A stretch of DNA of 64,000 nt from Candidatus Villigracilis adiacens. GTDB taxonomy: Bacteria; Chloroflexota; Anaerolineae; Anaerolineales; Villigracilaceae. The position numbers were made by a program, and so were the translations under genes. Shown here piece by piece: positions 8,489 to 16,436 of this stretch; positions within the stretch are counted from its first letter, which is position 1; each line of letters opens with the position of its first letter. The DNA lies in contig JADJBU010000008.1 of the NCBI GenBank assembly GCA_016703605.1, positions 62,001-126,000 of the forward strand. Reading direction: 5' to 3'. The notes below the pieces were generated by a model. The model was not told the origin of the DNA, did no database searches, and saw only the letters and a list, made by a program, of their open reading frames with translations.

Positions 8489-9775
8489 CTAATCCGCTGC
8501 AACCGGCGCCTGGGCGGGCGCAACCTTGCCGCGCCAGAAAAAAGTCCAATACATGAAGACGGATATTGTATAGAGGATGATAGTTCCGATGAAGGGCGGA
8601 CCGAACCCGTATTTGACTTGCAGCCAGCCGCTGATGGTGGGGCTGAACGCCCAGCCAAAATTCCATGCCATACTGGTCAGGCTTGCAACCGTTGCCCGCC
8701 CCGACGGTTCGACATGTTCCATCACAAATGCCTGGTAGACGGGACTGCTCATGTTCATCAACGCGAGGCGGATGTAGTAGGTCGCCGCGCCGACCCAGAA
8801 GATGGGGGAGAAGCCCAGCAGGATGAGGAAGGGAATGGATAGCGCCTGTGAGATGACGACCAGTTGAATCTTCCCGGTCCGTTCTGCCAGGGGAGGCGCG
8901 GCGAGCAGACCGATGCCCATTGCCAGCGATCCCCAGGCGAATAAGCCGCCGATGACCGGGTCGGGCTGGTGGTGAACGACGCGGAAAAAGACGTTCATGA
9001 ATGGCATGATGAGTCCCGCGCCCAGGGAGGTGAGCAGCATCGGCAGAATGAATTTAACCAACATGCCGGGGTGTTTCGACGCAAACTCGAATGGGGCGAA
9101 TACGGCGCGTTGTCCGCGGGCGATTGAGGGCGTTTTGATCGACATCAGGGGGATGATTGCAATGATGGCGAAGACGCCCGCCACCAGGATGGAATTCCCG
9201 TAGGCGTGGCTGCTCGTCGCGGAGACGTTTTGCGCCTGCCCCATCCAGGTGGGGAGATAGCCGCCGATCCAGTTGCCGATGGATGCCATGGTCATGGTGA
9301 GACCCTGACCGAAGCTGAAAAGATAGGTGCGTTCCTTTTCGTCGCTGTTTTCCATCAGGAAGGGAGACATGGTCACGCCGCCCAGGCTTTGCGCCAGCCC
9401 CGAAACGATGTTCATGGCGTAGAGCGAAGTTTCTGTCTGCCAGAGCGCCATGGCGAGGATGGCAAATGCCAACAGCGCGCTGGAAAGCACCAGCGCGTTT
9501 TTTCGCCCGATGGTATCTGCCAGGTAGCCCATGGGCAGGGCGGCGATCAATGCCACGAAACTGCTGGTGGTGATGAGGTTGCCCAGCACCGATTCGTCGA
9601 AGCCGAGACTCAACGCGTAGAAGTTGAAGATGAGCCGGAAGACGCCCATCACCGCGCCGGTGATGATCACGTTAACAAGATAAAGCCGCGCATTCGGCTT
9701 GAATGCGCGGATGTGGGACGTATATTCCCCAAAAATGCCGAAAGATTTGCCGGGTTTTGATGTTTGCGAGTTCAT
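8489..9775 (-). CDS. MFS transporter
   Basis: Integral membrane carrier of the major facilitator superfamily, 428 aa, about twelve hydrophobic segments. The MFS loop 2-3 motif is recognisable as GYLADTIGRKNAL (residues about 80-92). The start ATG overlaps the stop of the upstream ArsR gene by 4 nt (ATGA), so the two are translationally coupled. Control by that repressor is implied by the operon. The substrate is unknown; drug, sugar or metabolite efflux are all possible. Confidence 0.85.
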   Translation of the reverse strand: MNSQTSKPGKSFGIFGEYTSHIRAFKPNARLYLVNVIITGAVMGVFRLIFNFYALSLGFDESVLGNLITTSSFVALIAALPMGYLADTIGRKNALVLSSALLAFAILAMALWQTETSLYAMNIVSGLAQSLGGVTMSPFLMENSDEKERTYLFSFGQGLTMTMASIGNWIGGYLPTWMGQAQNVSATSSHAYGNSILVAGVFAIIAIIPLMSIKTPSIARGQRAVFAPFEFASKHPGMLVKFILPMLLTSLGAGLIMPFMNVFFRVVHHQPDPVIGGLFAWGSLAMGIGLLAAPPLAERTGKIQLVVISQALSIPFLILLGFSPIFWVGAATYYIRLALMNMSSPVYQAFVMEHVEPSGRATVASLTSMAWNFGWAFSPTISGWLQVKYGFGPPFIGTIILYTISVFMYWTFFWRGKVAPAQAPVAAD

Positions 9776-10878
9776 GTCATTTCTTTGATCGTTTCGCCTT
9801 TGAGGAAGGCGCTCAGGTTTTGGTATACGGCTTCAATGGCTTGCTTGCGCGCCGTATAACGGTTTTCCTCGTGCAGGAGGGAGAGTTCCACCAACCCTGC
9901 CAGGCGTAGTTCCTTGAGGTGGTGGGTGACGGTGGGCGGGCGGAGTTGAAGTTTGCGCGCGATCTCCGAGGGGGTCAGGCTCTCGCTGGTGAGGTAGCGC
10001 ATGATCTTGAGGCGGGTGGGGTCAGCCAGCGCCTTGAGCGAACGCACGAGCGCATCGGGGACCGTCTCACCGGGGATGACGGACATGTCTGCCGGGCGCG
10101 CGCCGAAGAGCAGCAGCATGGTATCGGGGGCTATCTTCTCGAAAAAGACCAGCGGCGTGGACCAGAAGGCGGGCGCAATCACAAAGCGCTTTGCCCGGAT
10201 TTCATCGCCCGGCTGCAAGCCTTGCGAAAGATCGTTAAACAATTCATCGAAAGGCAGGCTGGCAGCGAGATTTTGGGCGCGTTCCAGCCCGGCTCTCAAT
10301 GCCGGTTCGATGCGCTTCTCCTCCTCCGCGAAGAATGCGTTGTAATAGGATTGAAAGGCGGAAAGTATGATCTCGCCGAGTTCCACAGGCCTGCTCCACC
10401 AGTTCAAAAGGGTTTCGACGTTGCCATGCTTGATCCCGCCGCGCTTTTGGCTGAATATCTTTAACAGGAATTCAACGTCATCCGCCTTCCACTTCTCCTC
10501 GGCAGTAACGCGCAGGAGGGTTTCGTTTAATTGCCTGTGCTTGGCGGTGGCGTCGTCGTTGTCATATTCGATCACCTCGCAATCTGCCCGGTGAAGCTTG
10601 ATAATGCGCTCGGCGGGGGGAATCTGCTTCAACGCCCACAACGCGCTGATGGCATCTTTGGGCGCTGGCAGTTCTGCAAGCCAGGGCAGCGGTACGCCTG
10701 CCAGCACGTACACTTCATCCAATGCTTTTCTTTCCTCCGCCGGAATCCTTGCGCGGACGCTTGCCGCGTAGGACGGGCGGATGCCGAAATAATCCGCTTC
10801 GTGCAGGACGTGCAAACTGATGAAAAGTTCGTAGGCGGTTCCGAAATCCCAAACGATGCTGGGGGAGGGGTTGGTCAT
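9772..10878 (-). CDS. ArsR-family regulator with long N-terminal domain
   Basis: Residues about 270-360 form an ArsR winged helix: SLKALADPTRLKIMRYLTSE, then the recognition helix RPPTVTHHLKELRLAGLV and the wing RYTARKQ. The first 260 residues are a helical effector domain of unknown ligand. At 368 aa it is about three times longer than classical ArsR, and no clustered metal-binding Cys are seen in the HTH. It sits between a 77-aa protein and an MFS transporter, downstream of a promoter overlapped by a palindrome it may bind. Confidence 0.85.
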   Translation of the reverse strand: MTNPSPSIVWDFGTAYELFISLHVLHEADYFGIRPSYAASVRARIPAEERKALDEVYVLAGVPLPWLAELPAPKDAISALWALKQIPPAERIIKLHRADCEVIEYDNDDATAKHRQLNETLLRVTAEEKWKADDVEFLLKIFSQKRGGIKHGNVETLLNWWSRPVELGEIILSAFQSYYNAFFAEEEKRIEPALRAGLERAQNLAASLPFDELFNDLSQGLQPGDEIRAKRFVIAPAFWSTPLVFFEKIAPDTMLLLFGARPADMSVIPGETVPDALVRSLKALADPTRLKIMRYLTSESLTPSEIARKLQLRPPTVTHHLKELRLAGLVELSLLHEENRYTARKQAIEAVYQNLSAFLKGETIKEMT

Positions 10879-10902
10879 GGCTGGCTCCGGGGAAATAAAA
10901 TC

Positions 10903-10937
10903 CCGGGTGACGTCCGTTACGCGGAACTGTCACCCGG
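10903..10937 (-). terminator. Attenuator-like hairpin between the 77-aa gene and the regulator
   Basis: On the minus strand, CCGGGTGAC and GTCACCCGG form a perfect 9-bp stem with a 17-nt loop, followed by an AT-rich ATTTTATTT. It lies in the 69-nt gap and would lower expression of the regulator and transporter relative to the small protein. Confidence 0.55.
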
Positions 10938-10947
10938 CTTGGAGGAG

Positions 10948-11181
10948 TTATTTTAATCCTTTTAGTTTCCTGCCGATGGAGATCAGGGTGTCCACAGTGC
11001 TTTTGTCTATGGTCTCGTTGAAGGGCGGCACATGCTTGAAGAGCGTGCCAAGCGCGATGAGCGTCTGCCCGGTCTGACTGGTGAAAATGCTTCGGGCTGA
11101 AGTGTCAGCTTCGGCGAGGTCTGAGGCGGATGTCGGTTTTATTTTTTCCATGGTCGGTTCTTCATATGTCGTAATGGACAT
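10948..11181 (-). CDS. 77-aa protein, first gene of the ArsR-MFS operon
   Basis: Not recognised. It is 77 aa with a polar, acidic N-terminus and an amphipathic second half containing FTSQTGQTLIALGTLFKHVPPF and ending in a basic GRKLKGLK. No signal peptide and no Cys. A GAGAGGAGA ribosome site precedes the ATG at 11181; a second ATG ten codons in is possible. Its place directly behind the strong promoter suggests it is the most abundant product of the operon. Possible roles are a modulator of the regulator or transporter, or a peptide substrate. Confidence 0.6.
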   Translation of the reverse strand: MSITTYEEPTMEKIKPTSASDLAEADTSARSIFTSQTGQTLIALGTLFKHVPPFNETIDKSTVDTLISIGRKLKGLK

Positions 11182-11224
11182 GGTCTCCTCTCTCTCTGGA
11201 AGGGACGGGCTTAGGCGGGTAGGT

Positions 11225-11246
11225 TAATTAGGTGGATACCTAATTA
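11225..11246 (-). promoter_or_regulatory. Operator-like palindrome
   Basis: Perfect inverted repeat TAATTAGGT / ACCTAATTA with a 4-nt spacer, immediately downstream of the -10 box, so it would cover the transcription start. This is the expected position and form for an ArsR-family operator. The local AT content is far above the surroundings. Confidence 0.7.
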
Positions 11247-11247
11247 G

Positions 11248-11276
11248 ATGATAGTCTAACTTAGATGGTTTGTCAA
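11248..11276 (-). promoter_or_regulatory. Sigma70-type promoter of the ArsR-MFS operon
   Basis: On the minus strand, TTGACA (11271-11276), a 17-bp spacer and TATCAT (11248-11253). The spacer contains a second small palindrome CTAAGTTAG. This is the best consensus promoter in the window. Confidence 0.8.
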
Positions 11277-11508
11277 GTTAAAATTAGGCACGATTCATGA
11301 CTTTTGCAAAGTCTGGAAAACCTTAACGCGAATTCCGCGAAAAAGCGAATGCCGCAAATTTCTTAACGCACCTTACGCGGAGAGCGCGTCGTATATCATC
11401 CCCACATGGGGACCAGCCAGAAACAGATGAGTCTCACGAGAGGATTCGCCTTGTTTACTGGACATTCTGACCCGTTTGGTGCGACGCACTGCGTAACGTC
11501 AGTTCGTA

Positions 11509-11553
11509 CCCCCAGACCCGGAAACCGACCTAAACGTTTTCCGGGTCTGGGGG
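11509..11553. repeat. 16-bp perfect inverted repeat in the leader of the next gene
   Basis: CCCCCAGACCCGGAAA and its exact complement TTTCCGGGTCTGGGGG are separated by 13 nt, ending 25 nt before the ATG at 11579. No T-run follows, so it is not a standard terminator. The remaining 11.28-11.5 kb holds low-complexity GCGAATT-type sequence and no gene. Confidence 0.75.
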
Positions 11554-11578
11554 TTGTAACCCTCGAAAGGACGGAACC

Positions 11579-12394
11579 ATGAAGCGAAAAATTTTGGCGG
11601 GCATGTTGATCGGAATCAGTTCCATTTTTCTTCTGGCGAGCCTGGCTGGGAGTATCCTTGCCTGGGTATATAACGAGCCGTTGACTCTCGAAGCCACAAC
11701 CCGCCTGGGTGAGGTCGAGACCCAGTTGTCGCAGATTCAAACCGATCTGCGCATGGCGAAAGGGGAGGTCGAGCGGGCTTTGCGCATCATCCAATCGGCG
11801 GAGGATGCGCTGGTGTCGCTTTCTGAAAAAGCCACCAGCGCCAAAGACGCCCTGGAGGAGGTCAACCAGACTCTTGACGACGAACTCATCCCCGGGCTGG
11901 AGGATACGCGCGAGAGAATCACCGAAGTCCGCGCTGTGTTGGTGGATTTGCGCGATGCGCTCGATCAGTTGAACTCCCTGCCCTTCGTCAACTTCGACGT
12001 GCCCGGCGACGAACTGCTGGCGGAGATCATCTCCGGGGTCGATGCGCTGGATACCGAGATCGCCGATGTGCAGGAGGTCGCCCAACGCGCCTCGGTCTTC
12101 ATCAGTGATACATCCTACCTGCTCGGCGGCGATTTCCAAACCACCAAACAGAATTTACAGACCCTGCTCGAAGTCCTGGATGGATACGATTCCAAACTGA
12201 CCGGCTGGCTCGCGCAGGCGCAGACGTTGAAAGCCTCCGCCCCCGGCTGGATCGACAACGCCTCTCTCTCCCTTTCGATTGTTCTGACCTGGTTTGCCTT
12301 TTCCCAGCTCGGGCTGATTCTGCACGGTCTGGCGGTCTGGCGCGGTGAAAACCCGTGGGAGGGGTGGCGGAAGTTGAAAGGCGGGGCGGAATAA
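11579..12394 (+). CDS. Coiled-coil membrane protein
   Basis: Not assigned to a family. A hydrophobic segment at residues 8-30 is followed by a long Glu/Gln/Leu-rich coiled coil (about 35-200: QLSQIQTDLRMAKGEVERAL, then AKDALEEVNQTLDDEL), a second transmembrane segment near 232-252 and a short basic tail. The topology suggests two anchors with a large extracytoplasmic coil, as in envelope tethers or chemoreceptor-like sensors lacking a signalling tip. The ribosome site is GAAAGGACGG. It is monocistronic and ends in a bidirectional terminator. Confidence 0.75.
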   Translation: MKRKILAGMLIGISSIFLLASLAGSILAWVYNEPLTLEATTRLGEVETQLSQIQTDLRMAKGEVERALRIIQSAEDALVSLSEKATSAKDALEEVNQTLDDELIPGLEDTRERITEVRAVLVDLRDALDQLNSLPFVNFDVPGDELLAEIISGVDALDTEIADVQEVAQRASVFISDTSYLLGGDFQTTKQNLQTLLEVLDGYDSKLTGWLAQAQTLKASAPGWIDNASLSLSIVLTWFAFSQLGLILHGLAVWRGENPWEGWRKLKGGAE

Positions 12395-12395
12395 A

Positions 12396-12431
12396 AAACA
12401 GGCGCGGATCATTAATTGACCGCGCCTGTTT
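12396..12431. terminator. Bidirectional terminator
   Basis: AAACAGGCGCGG / CCGCGCCTGTTT, a perfect 12-bp stem with a 12-nt loop. It begins two bases after the coiled-coil gene stop and is flanked by A and T runs, so it can also serve the small convergent ORF at 12446. Confidence 0.85.
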
Positions 12432-12445
12432 ACATTCGTGACGGA

Positions 12446-12559
12446 TTAATCGGCTGATTCTTCTTCGTCCGCAGATTCTTCCTCTGCGCCGCCTTCCTGT
12501 TCAATTTCAACTTCGATCTCTTCTTCGTCATCGGGACCGATGATAAACGCGTTGTTCAT
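12446..12559 (-). CDS. 37-aa highly acidic small protein
   Basis: Small ORF starting MNNAFIIGPDDEEE and ending in repeated Glu/Asp/Ser/Ala (EEESADEEESAD). About half of the residues are acidic and there are no basic residues. It has a strong ribosome site (GGAAAGGAGAGAG, about 4 nt from the ATG) and is followed by the hairpin at 12396-12431. The translation signal and clean terminator argue for a real gene; the function is unknown. A nucleic-acid mimic or a metal-binding peptide are guesses only. Confidence 0.55.
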   Translation of the reverse strand: MNNAFIIGPDDEEEIEVEIEQEGGAEEESADEEESAD

Positions 12560-12702
12560 GGCTCTCTCTCCTTTCTTTTGGATTTGACTCCAGTATAAGG
12601 AGCGGTTTTAACATCAGATTACGCAATGATTAAAGCCGGGCAATGGAGAGGTTAAATTATGACATGACCCTGCGCGTTTGCCATACGGGCAGACTGAGAA
12701 TG

Positions 12703-13470
12703 TCACCGCCCGGGCCAGGGGATCTCCGCGGGACCTGCATACCCGTGTTTCTCCTGGATATATACCCGTCCGCGTGAGGGTTCGGCGCAGCCTTCCTGAT
12801 CGGTGAAGGTGATCTCAGGGATGCGCGAGCCGAGGGTGTCGAAGTAGATCTCGCCATCTTTGCAGTACCAGACCTCGACGATGTAGGGGAACATGAATTC
12901 GTTTTCGTATTTGCCGGGGCTGACGATGACTTCCGCCCATTTGATTTTTATTTCGTCGCCTGCGCGCTCGGCGGTCAACACAGTGGTGGGACCGTAATAC
13001 GGAGAGACGGGGATTTTATATTCGGTGGGATACACAACACGCAGCGTCTCGATGCTTGCGCCGTCTCCGATGGCGGTCAGGGTGGAATCGACCCAGCAGT
13101 CCTGGGTTCCGTTTTCGACCAGTACCCAGTTGTTCTTCCCTTCGGTGCGCCCAAGCAGGCGTATGGGGGTGTTGACGTTGAACGCGATCAGATAAAGATA
13201 ATTTTTACCGGGTCCGTAGCGGCAGATGATCTTATCCGCGGTGACTTTGGCTTTCAGGCTTTCGACCGGGATTGGGGTGGCGGTGGGGATGGGAGTCTCT
13301 GTCGGGGGGAGGGTGGCGGTAAAAGTTTCCGGCGTGGACGAAGGCTCTTCGGTGAAATCGACAGGCTCGGGCGCGGAAGTCGAAGCGCTGTCCTGAGTCA
13401 GTTGAAGGGCGGGCGCGCAGGCGGTCAGCAATAGTATGGTTGAGAGGACGGTCAGGATGCGGCGGGTCAT
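12703..13470 (-). CDS. Lipoprotein with SH3-like domain
   Basis: Predicted surface lipoprotein. From the ATG at 13470 the signal reads MTRRILTVLSTILLLTAC with lipobox Cys18; an in-frame start 11 codons earlier would spoil the signal peptide. A Thr/Pro-rich linker (residues about 30-75) leads to a bacterial SH3-type domain (KIICRYGPGKNYLYLIAFNV) and a Tyr-rich C-terminal domain unique to this protein. The same linker-SH3 arrangement appears in the DUF389 protein at 39450. It probably binds cell-wall material. Confidence 0.75.
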   Translation of the reverse strand: MTRRILTVLSTILLLTACAPALQLTQDSASTSAPEPVDFTEEPSSTPETFTATLPPTETPIPTATPIPVESLKAKVTADKIICRYGPGKNYLYLIAFNVNTPIRLLGRTEGKNNWVLVENGTQDCWVDSTLTAIGDGASIETLRVVYPTEYKIPVSPYYGPTTVLTAERAGDEIKIKWAEVIVSPGKYENEFMFPYIVEVWYCKDGEIYFDTLGSRIPEITFTDQEGCAEPSRGRVYIQEKHGYAGPAEIPWPGR

Positions 13471-13569
13471 GTTCACTCCATTTCTAAAGTAGAATTTCGA
13501 CAATTGTACCGAATAATCTTTCAGCGCCTGATGGTGAGAGACTTTTCATAATCGTCGAAAATTATTCGT

Positions 13570-13575
13570 TATAAT
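13570..13575 (+). promoter_or_regulatory. -10 box 7 nt before the VanW gene
   Basis: TATAAT ending 7 nt before the ATG at 13583; no Shine-Dalgarno can fit, and no clear -35 is seen. This predicts a leaderless mRNA. Confidence 0.5.
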
Positions 13576-13582
13576 CCCGAGC

Positions 13583-15460
13583 ATGAACTCCATGACTTCA
13601 AGACGCGACCTTCCAAAACAGATTCTTGCAGCCCTGATCGGCGGGCTTGCATTGTTCGCCGGCATCGTCCTGATGTGGACGATCATTTATCAACTTTCGT
13701 TTGCCGGGCGCATCTTTCCCGGCGTGAGTGTGGCGGGCGTGGACCTTTCGGGACTGTCCCGCGGCGAAGCGGCGTTGAAATTAAGCCAGACCCTTTCGTA
13801 TGCCTCCACCGGGAAAATTTTATTCCGCGATGGCGAAAAGGTTTGGGTGGCGTCGCCGGTGGAGTTGGGCATGGTCTTCGACCCGACCGCCAGCGCGGAT
13901 GCGGCTTACGCTCACGGACGCGAAGGCGGGGTGTTCGGCGCGCTCTCGTCGCAGATCCGCGCGCGCGGGCTTGGGGCAGATGTGCCGCCGGTGATTCTCT
14001 TCGATCAGCGCGTGGCGTATGCGTATCTCCAGAATATTGCGGTTCAGGTTAACCAGCCGGTTGCCGAAGCCGTCCTGCGCGTGGATGGGACGAATGTGAT
14101 CTCGGAACCCGGGCGGATGGGACGCGCCCTGAACCTCGATGCGACCCTGATCTATCTCGGCGCGCAATTGCAAAGTTTTCGAGACGGCGAAGTTCCGCTT
14201 GTGATCGCAGAGACCGCGCCGCTCATGCTGGATGTGAGCGCGCAGGCGGAGCAGGCGCGGGTTATGCTCAGCCAGTCATTCACGATGACCCTGCCGAATA
14301 CCGCGGGCGGCGGCCCCGGTCCGTGGACGTTCGAGGTGCCTGTGCTGGCAAACATGCTGACGATCACCTTCGCTGCCGATGCGAACGGCGCGCCCCAGGC
14401 GCAAGTGGGCTTGGACGAAAAGGAATTGCGCAAGTCGCTTGGAGACTTGAAGGTCATTGTAGACCGCCAGCCCAGCGACGCGCGTTTTGTGTTCAACGAC
14501 TCGAACGGGCAGATCGAAGCCATCTCCTCCTCCGCTGTGGGGCGCGCAATGGATGTGGAAGCCAGCATCGACGCCGTCAACGCGGCATTGCAGCGCGGCG
14601 AACACAGCGTCAACCTTGTGGTGGCAGAACAGCAGCCCGCCGTTTCAGACCAGGCATTCGGCGCCGACCTGGGCATCGTGGAACTGGTTGCCACACAGAC
14701 GACATATTTTTACGGCTCCAGCGAGGCGCGGATTCAGAATATCGTCACTGCCTCGGCTCAATATCACGGTCTGCTGATTGCTCCCGGAGAAACCTTCTCG
14801 ATGGGCAGCGTGCTGGGGGATGTCAGCCTCGAGAACGGCTATGCCGAAGCGCTCATCATCTATGGCGGGCGCACCATCAAGGGCGTGGGCGGCGGCGTGT
14901 GCCAGGTCAGCACCACGCTCTTCCGAACCGTCTTCTTTGCGGGGTTTCCCATTGTCGAACGCTATTCGCACGCGTACCGCGTTCCATATTATGAAATGGA
15001 CGCCAGCGGACACGTGGACGGGCAATTCGCCGGGATGGACGCCACGGTCTACTTCCCATTGGTGGATTTCAAATTCCAAAACGACACGCCCCATTGGATG
15101 TTGATGGAGACCTACGTTGACGTCGGCGCGCGCACGCTGACATGGAAGATATACTCCACGTCTGACGGGCGCTCCGTAACCTGGGAGACGACCGGTCCGC
15201 AAAATGTCGTTGCCCCCCCGGAGACGGTCTTCGAAGAGAACCCGGAATTGGACGCCAACGAGATCAAACAGGTTGATTACGCCGCCGAAGGCGCGGATGT
15301 CACCGTCACCCGCACGGTCTGGCGCGGCGGTTTGGTGTATTTCACCGATCAAATTCAAACCCATTACGAACCCTGGGCGGCGGTCTGCCAGTTCGGACCC
15401 GGGTCCGACAGCCCCAAAAAACTCGCGCGAAAAAGCGAAATTTGTAACGTAAGTTCATAG
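13583..15460 (+). CDS. VanW family protein with peptidoglycan-binding-like domains
   Basis: Envelope protein anchored by one N-terminal membrane helix (residues 13-38). Two repeats of the PG_binding_4 type follow (each with a conserved AALKLSQTL or AQARVMLSQSF helix). From residue about 365 there is a VanW domain: PGETFSMG, then the diagnostic VGGGVCQVSTTLFR near residue 435, RYSHAYRVPYY and the paired WMLMETYV. VanW proteins associate with wall remodelling; the activity is not established. The stop codon lies inside a repeat that also ends the LCP gene 2.5 kb downstream. Confidence 0.9.
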   Translation: MNSMTSRRDLPKQILAALIGGLALFAGIVLMWTIIYQLSFAGRIFPGVSVAGVDLSGLSRGEAALKLSQTLSYASTGKILFRDGEKVWVASPVELGMVFDPTASADAAYAHGREGGVFGALSSQIRARGLGADVPPVILFDQRVAYAYLQNIAVQVNQPVAEAVLRVDGTNVISEPGRMGRALNLDATLIYLGAQLQSFRDGEVPLVIAETAPLMLDVSAQAEQARVMLSQSFTMTLPNTAGGGPGPWTFEVPVLANMLTITFAADANGAPQAQVGLDEKELRKSLGDLKVIVDRQPSDARFVFNDSNGQIEAISSSAVGRAMDVEASIDAVNAALQRGEHSVNLVVAEQQPAVSDQAFGADLGIVELVATQTTYFYGSSEARIQNIVTASAQYHGLLIAPGETFSMGSVLGDVSLENGYAEALIIYGGRTIKGVGGGVCQVSTTLFRTVFFAGFPIVERYSHAYRVPYYEMDASGHVDGQFAGMDATVYFPLVDFKFQNDTPHWMLMETYVDVGARTLTWKIYSTSDGRSVTWETTGPQNVVAPPETVFEENPELDANEIKQVDYAAEGADVTVTRTVWRGGLVYFTDQIQTHYEPWAAVCQFGPGSDSPKKLARKSEICNVSS

Positions 15461-15569
15461 CGCGGTTGTACCGCAAACTTCAGTTTGCGCCCCGGCGGGC
15501 GAGATAAATCTCGCGGTACCGGGCAAAATCTTAGCGATTGACGTAGTTTTTACACAGCAATACTGTAAG
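15456..15569. repeat. 114-bp direct repeat, copy 1 (twin palindrome)
   Basis: Begins three bases before the VanW stop codon and matches 17917-18030 nearly base for base. It contains two palindromes, CGCAAACT-TC-AGTTTGCG (15472-15489) and GCGAGAT-AA-ATCTCGC (15499-15514), bracketed by GTACC and GGTAC, then GGGCAAAATCTT and GATTGACGTAGTTTTT. The tail resembles a promoter and may contribute to transcription of the Trm112-like gene. Confidence 0.9.
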
Positions 15570-15640
15570 ATACCCAAAGCCCGGAGACTTTGGAGTCCGA
15601 ATCCTGCATGGTACAATTTTTCCCGGAACAAGGAGAAACA

Positions 15641-15859
15641 ATGGTCAGCACAGAATTACTTGAAATTTTACGATGCCCGAATTGCGTTCGTGAAAAAGAC
15701 GGCTTGCTCTCGCTCCACAAAGACTCATGGCTCATCTGCCAGGATTGCGGACGCAAGTACCCGATCGTGGATGACATCCCCGTCATGTTGATCGAAGAGG
15801 GCGATAAATGGGTCGCCACAGCGCAGAGCGCCCTGCCCGTCCCACCCCCCGCAAAATAA
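15641..15859 (+). CDS. Trm112-family zinc-ribbon protein
   Basis: 72 aa, cytoplasmic. Four cysteines in two pairs (LRCPNC and CQDCG) and the conserved ending RKYPIVDDIPVMLIEE are diagnostic for the Trm112/YcaR (UPF0434) family. The eukaryotic member activates methyltransferases; the bacterial role is unclear. The ATG at 15641 has a good AAGGAG site, and TACAAT lies about 27 nt upstream. The next gene starts directly after its stop, so the two are coupled. Confidence 0.85.
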   Translation: MVSTELLEILRCPNCVREKDGLLSLHKDSWLICQDCGRKYPIVDDIPVMLIEEGDKWVATAQSALPVPPPAK

Positions 15860-16423
15860 ATGAACGACCCGTTCGTCGAATTAACGTCCGGAGATGACGA
15901 CCGGGCGGAGAACGCCATTCCCGCCATCGTAAGGATGGGAGCGGCGGCGATTTTGCCCCTCATGGAACTTTCCCGCTCCGACGATCCGGACTCACGCTGG
16001 TGGGCGGTCCGCGCCCTCGCCGCTTCGCCTCATACGCGGACCTCGGACCTGATCCCCTTCCTGGGCGACTCCAACCCCGAGGTTCGCTCTGCCGCCGCTT
16101 TGGGCTTATCCCACCATCCCGGCGCCGAAGCGCTCCCGGCGTTGATTCAAACCCTGGGTGACAGCGACCCGCTCACGGCGGGGCTTGCGGCGAATGCCCT
16201 CGTCAAGCTGGGAAAACCCGCCGTGGAGAGTCTCATAGCCGCAGCGGGTGAGGGCGACCCAAGAATCCGCATCCTCGCATTACGGGCATTGACCGAACTG
16301 AAAGACCACCGCGCCATCCCCGTCATGATGAAATGCAGCGAAGATGATTCTGCCGTATTGGGGTATTGGGCGCAAAAAGGCTTGGAACTGCTTGGGCTGG
16401 ATATGGTATATATTAAGCCCTGA
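15860..16423 (+). CDS. HEAT/PBS-lyase repeat protein
   Basis: 187 aa of about five helical HEAT-like repeats with the pattern SRWWAVRALAASP, EVRSAAALGLSHHPG, LTAGLAANALVKLG and RIRILALRALTELKD. No signal peptide or catalytic motif, so it is probably a cytoplasmic scaffold. Its ATG abuts the TAA of the Trm112-like gene, and the LCP gene starts 13 nt after it; the three form one unit. Confidence 0.8.
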   Translation: MNDPFVELTSGDDDRAENAIPAIVRMGAAAILPLMELSRSDDPDSRWWAVRALAASPHTRTSDLIPFLGDSNPEVRSAAALGLSHHPGAEALPALIQTLGDSDPLTAGLAANALVKLGKPAVESLIAAAGEGDPRIRILALRALTELKDHRAIPVMMKCSEDDSAVLGYWAQKGLELLGLDMVYIKP

Positions 16424-16436
16424 GGTAATAAAGTAA

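Noticed and set aside
11396..12139. Minus-strand ORF opposite the coiled-coil gene
   Set aside because: Gln/Leu/Asp-rich translation is the shadow of the coiled coil; there is no ribosome site, and it crosses the leader hairpin.
13583..15460. Vancomycin resistance determinant
   Set aside because: VanW-type proteins are common housekeeping envelope proteins; vanA/B/H/X genes are not present.
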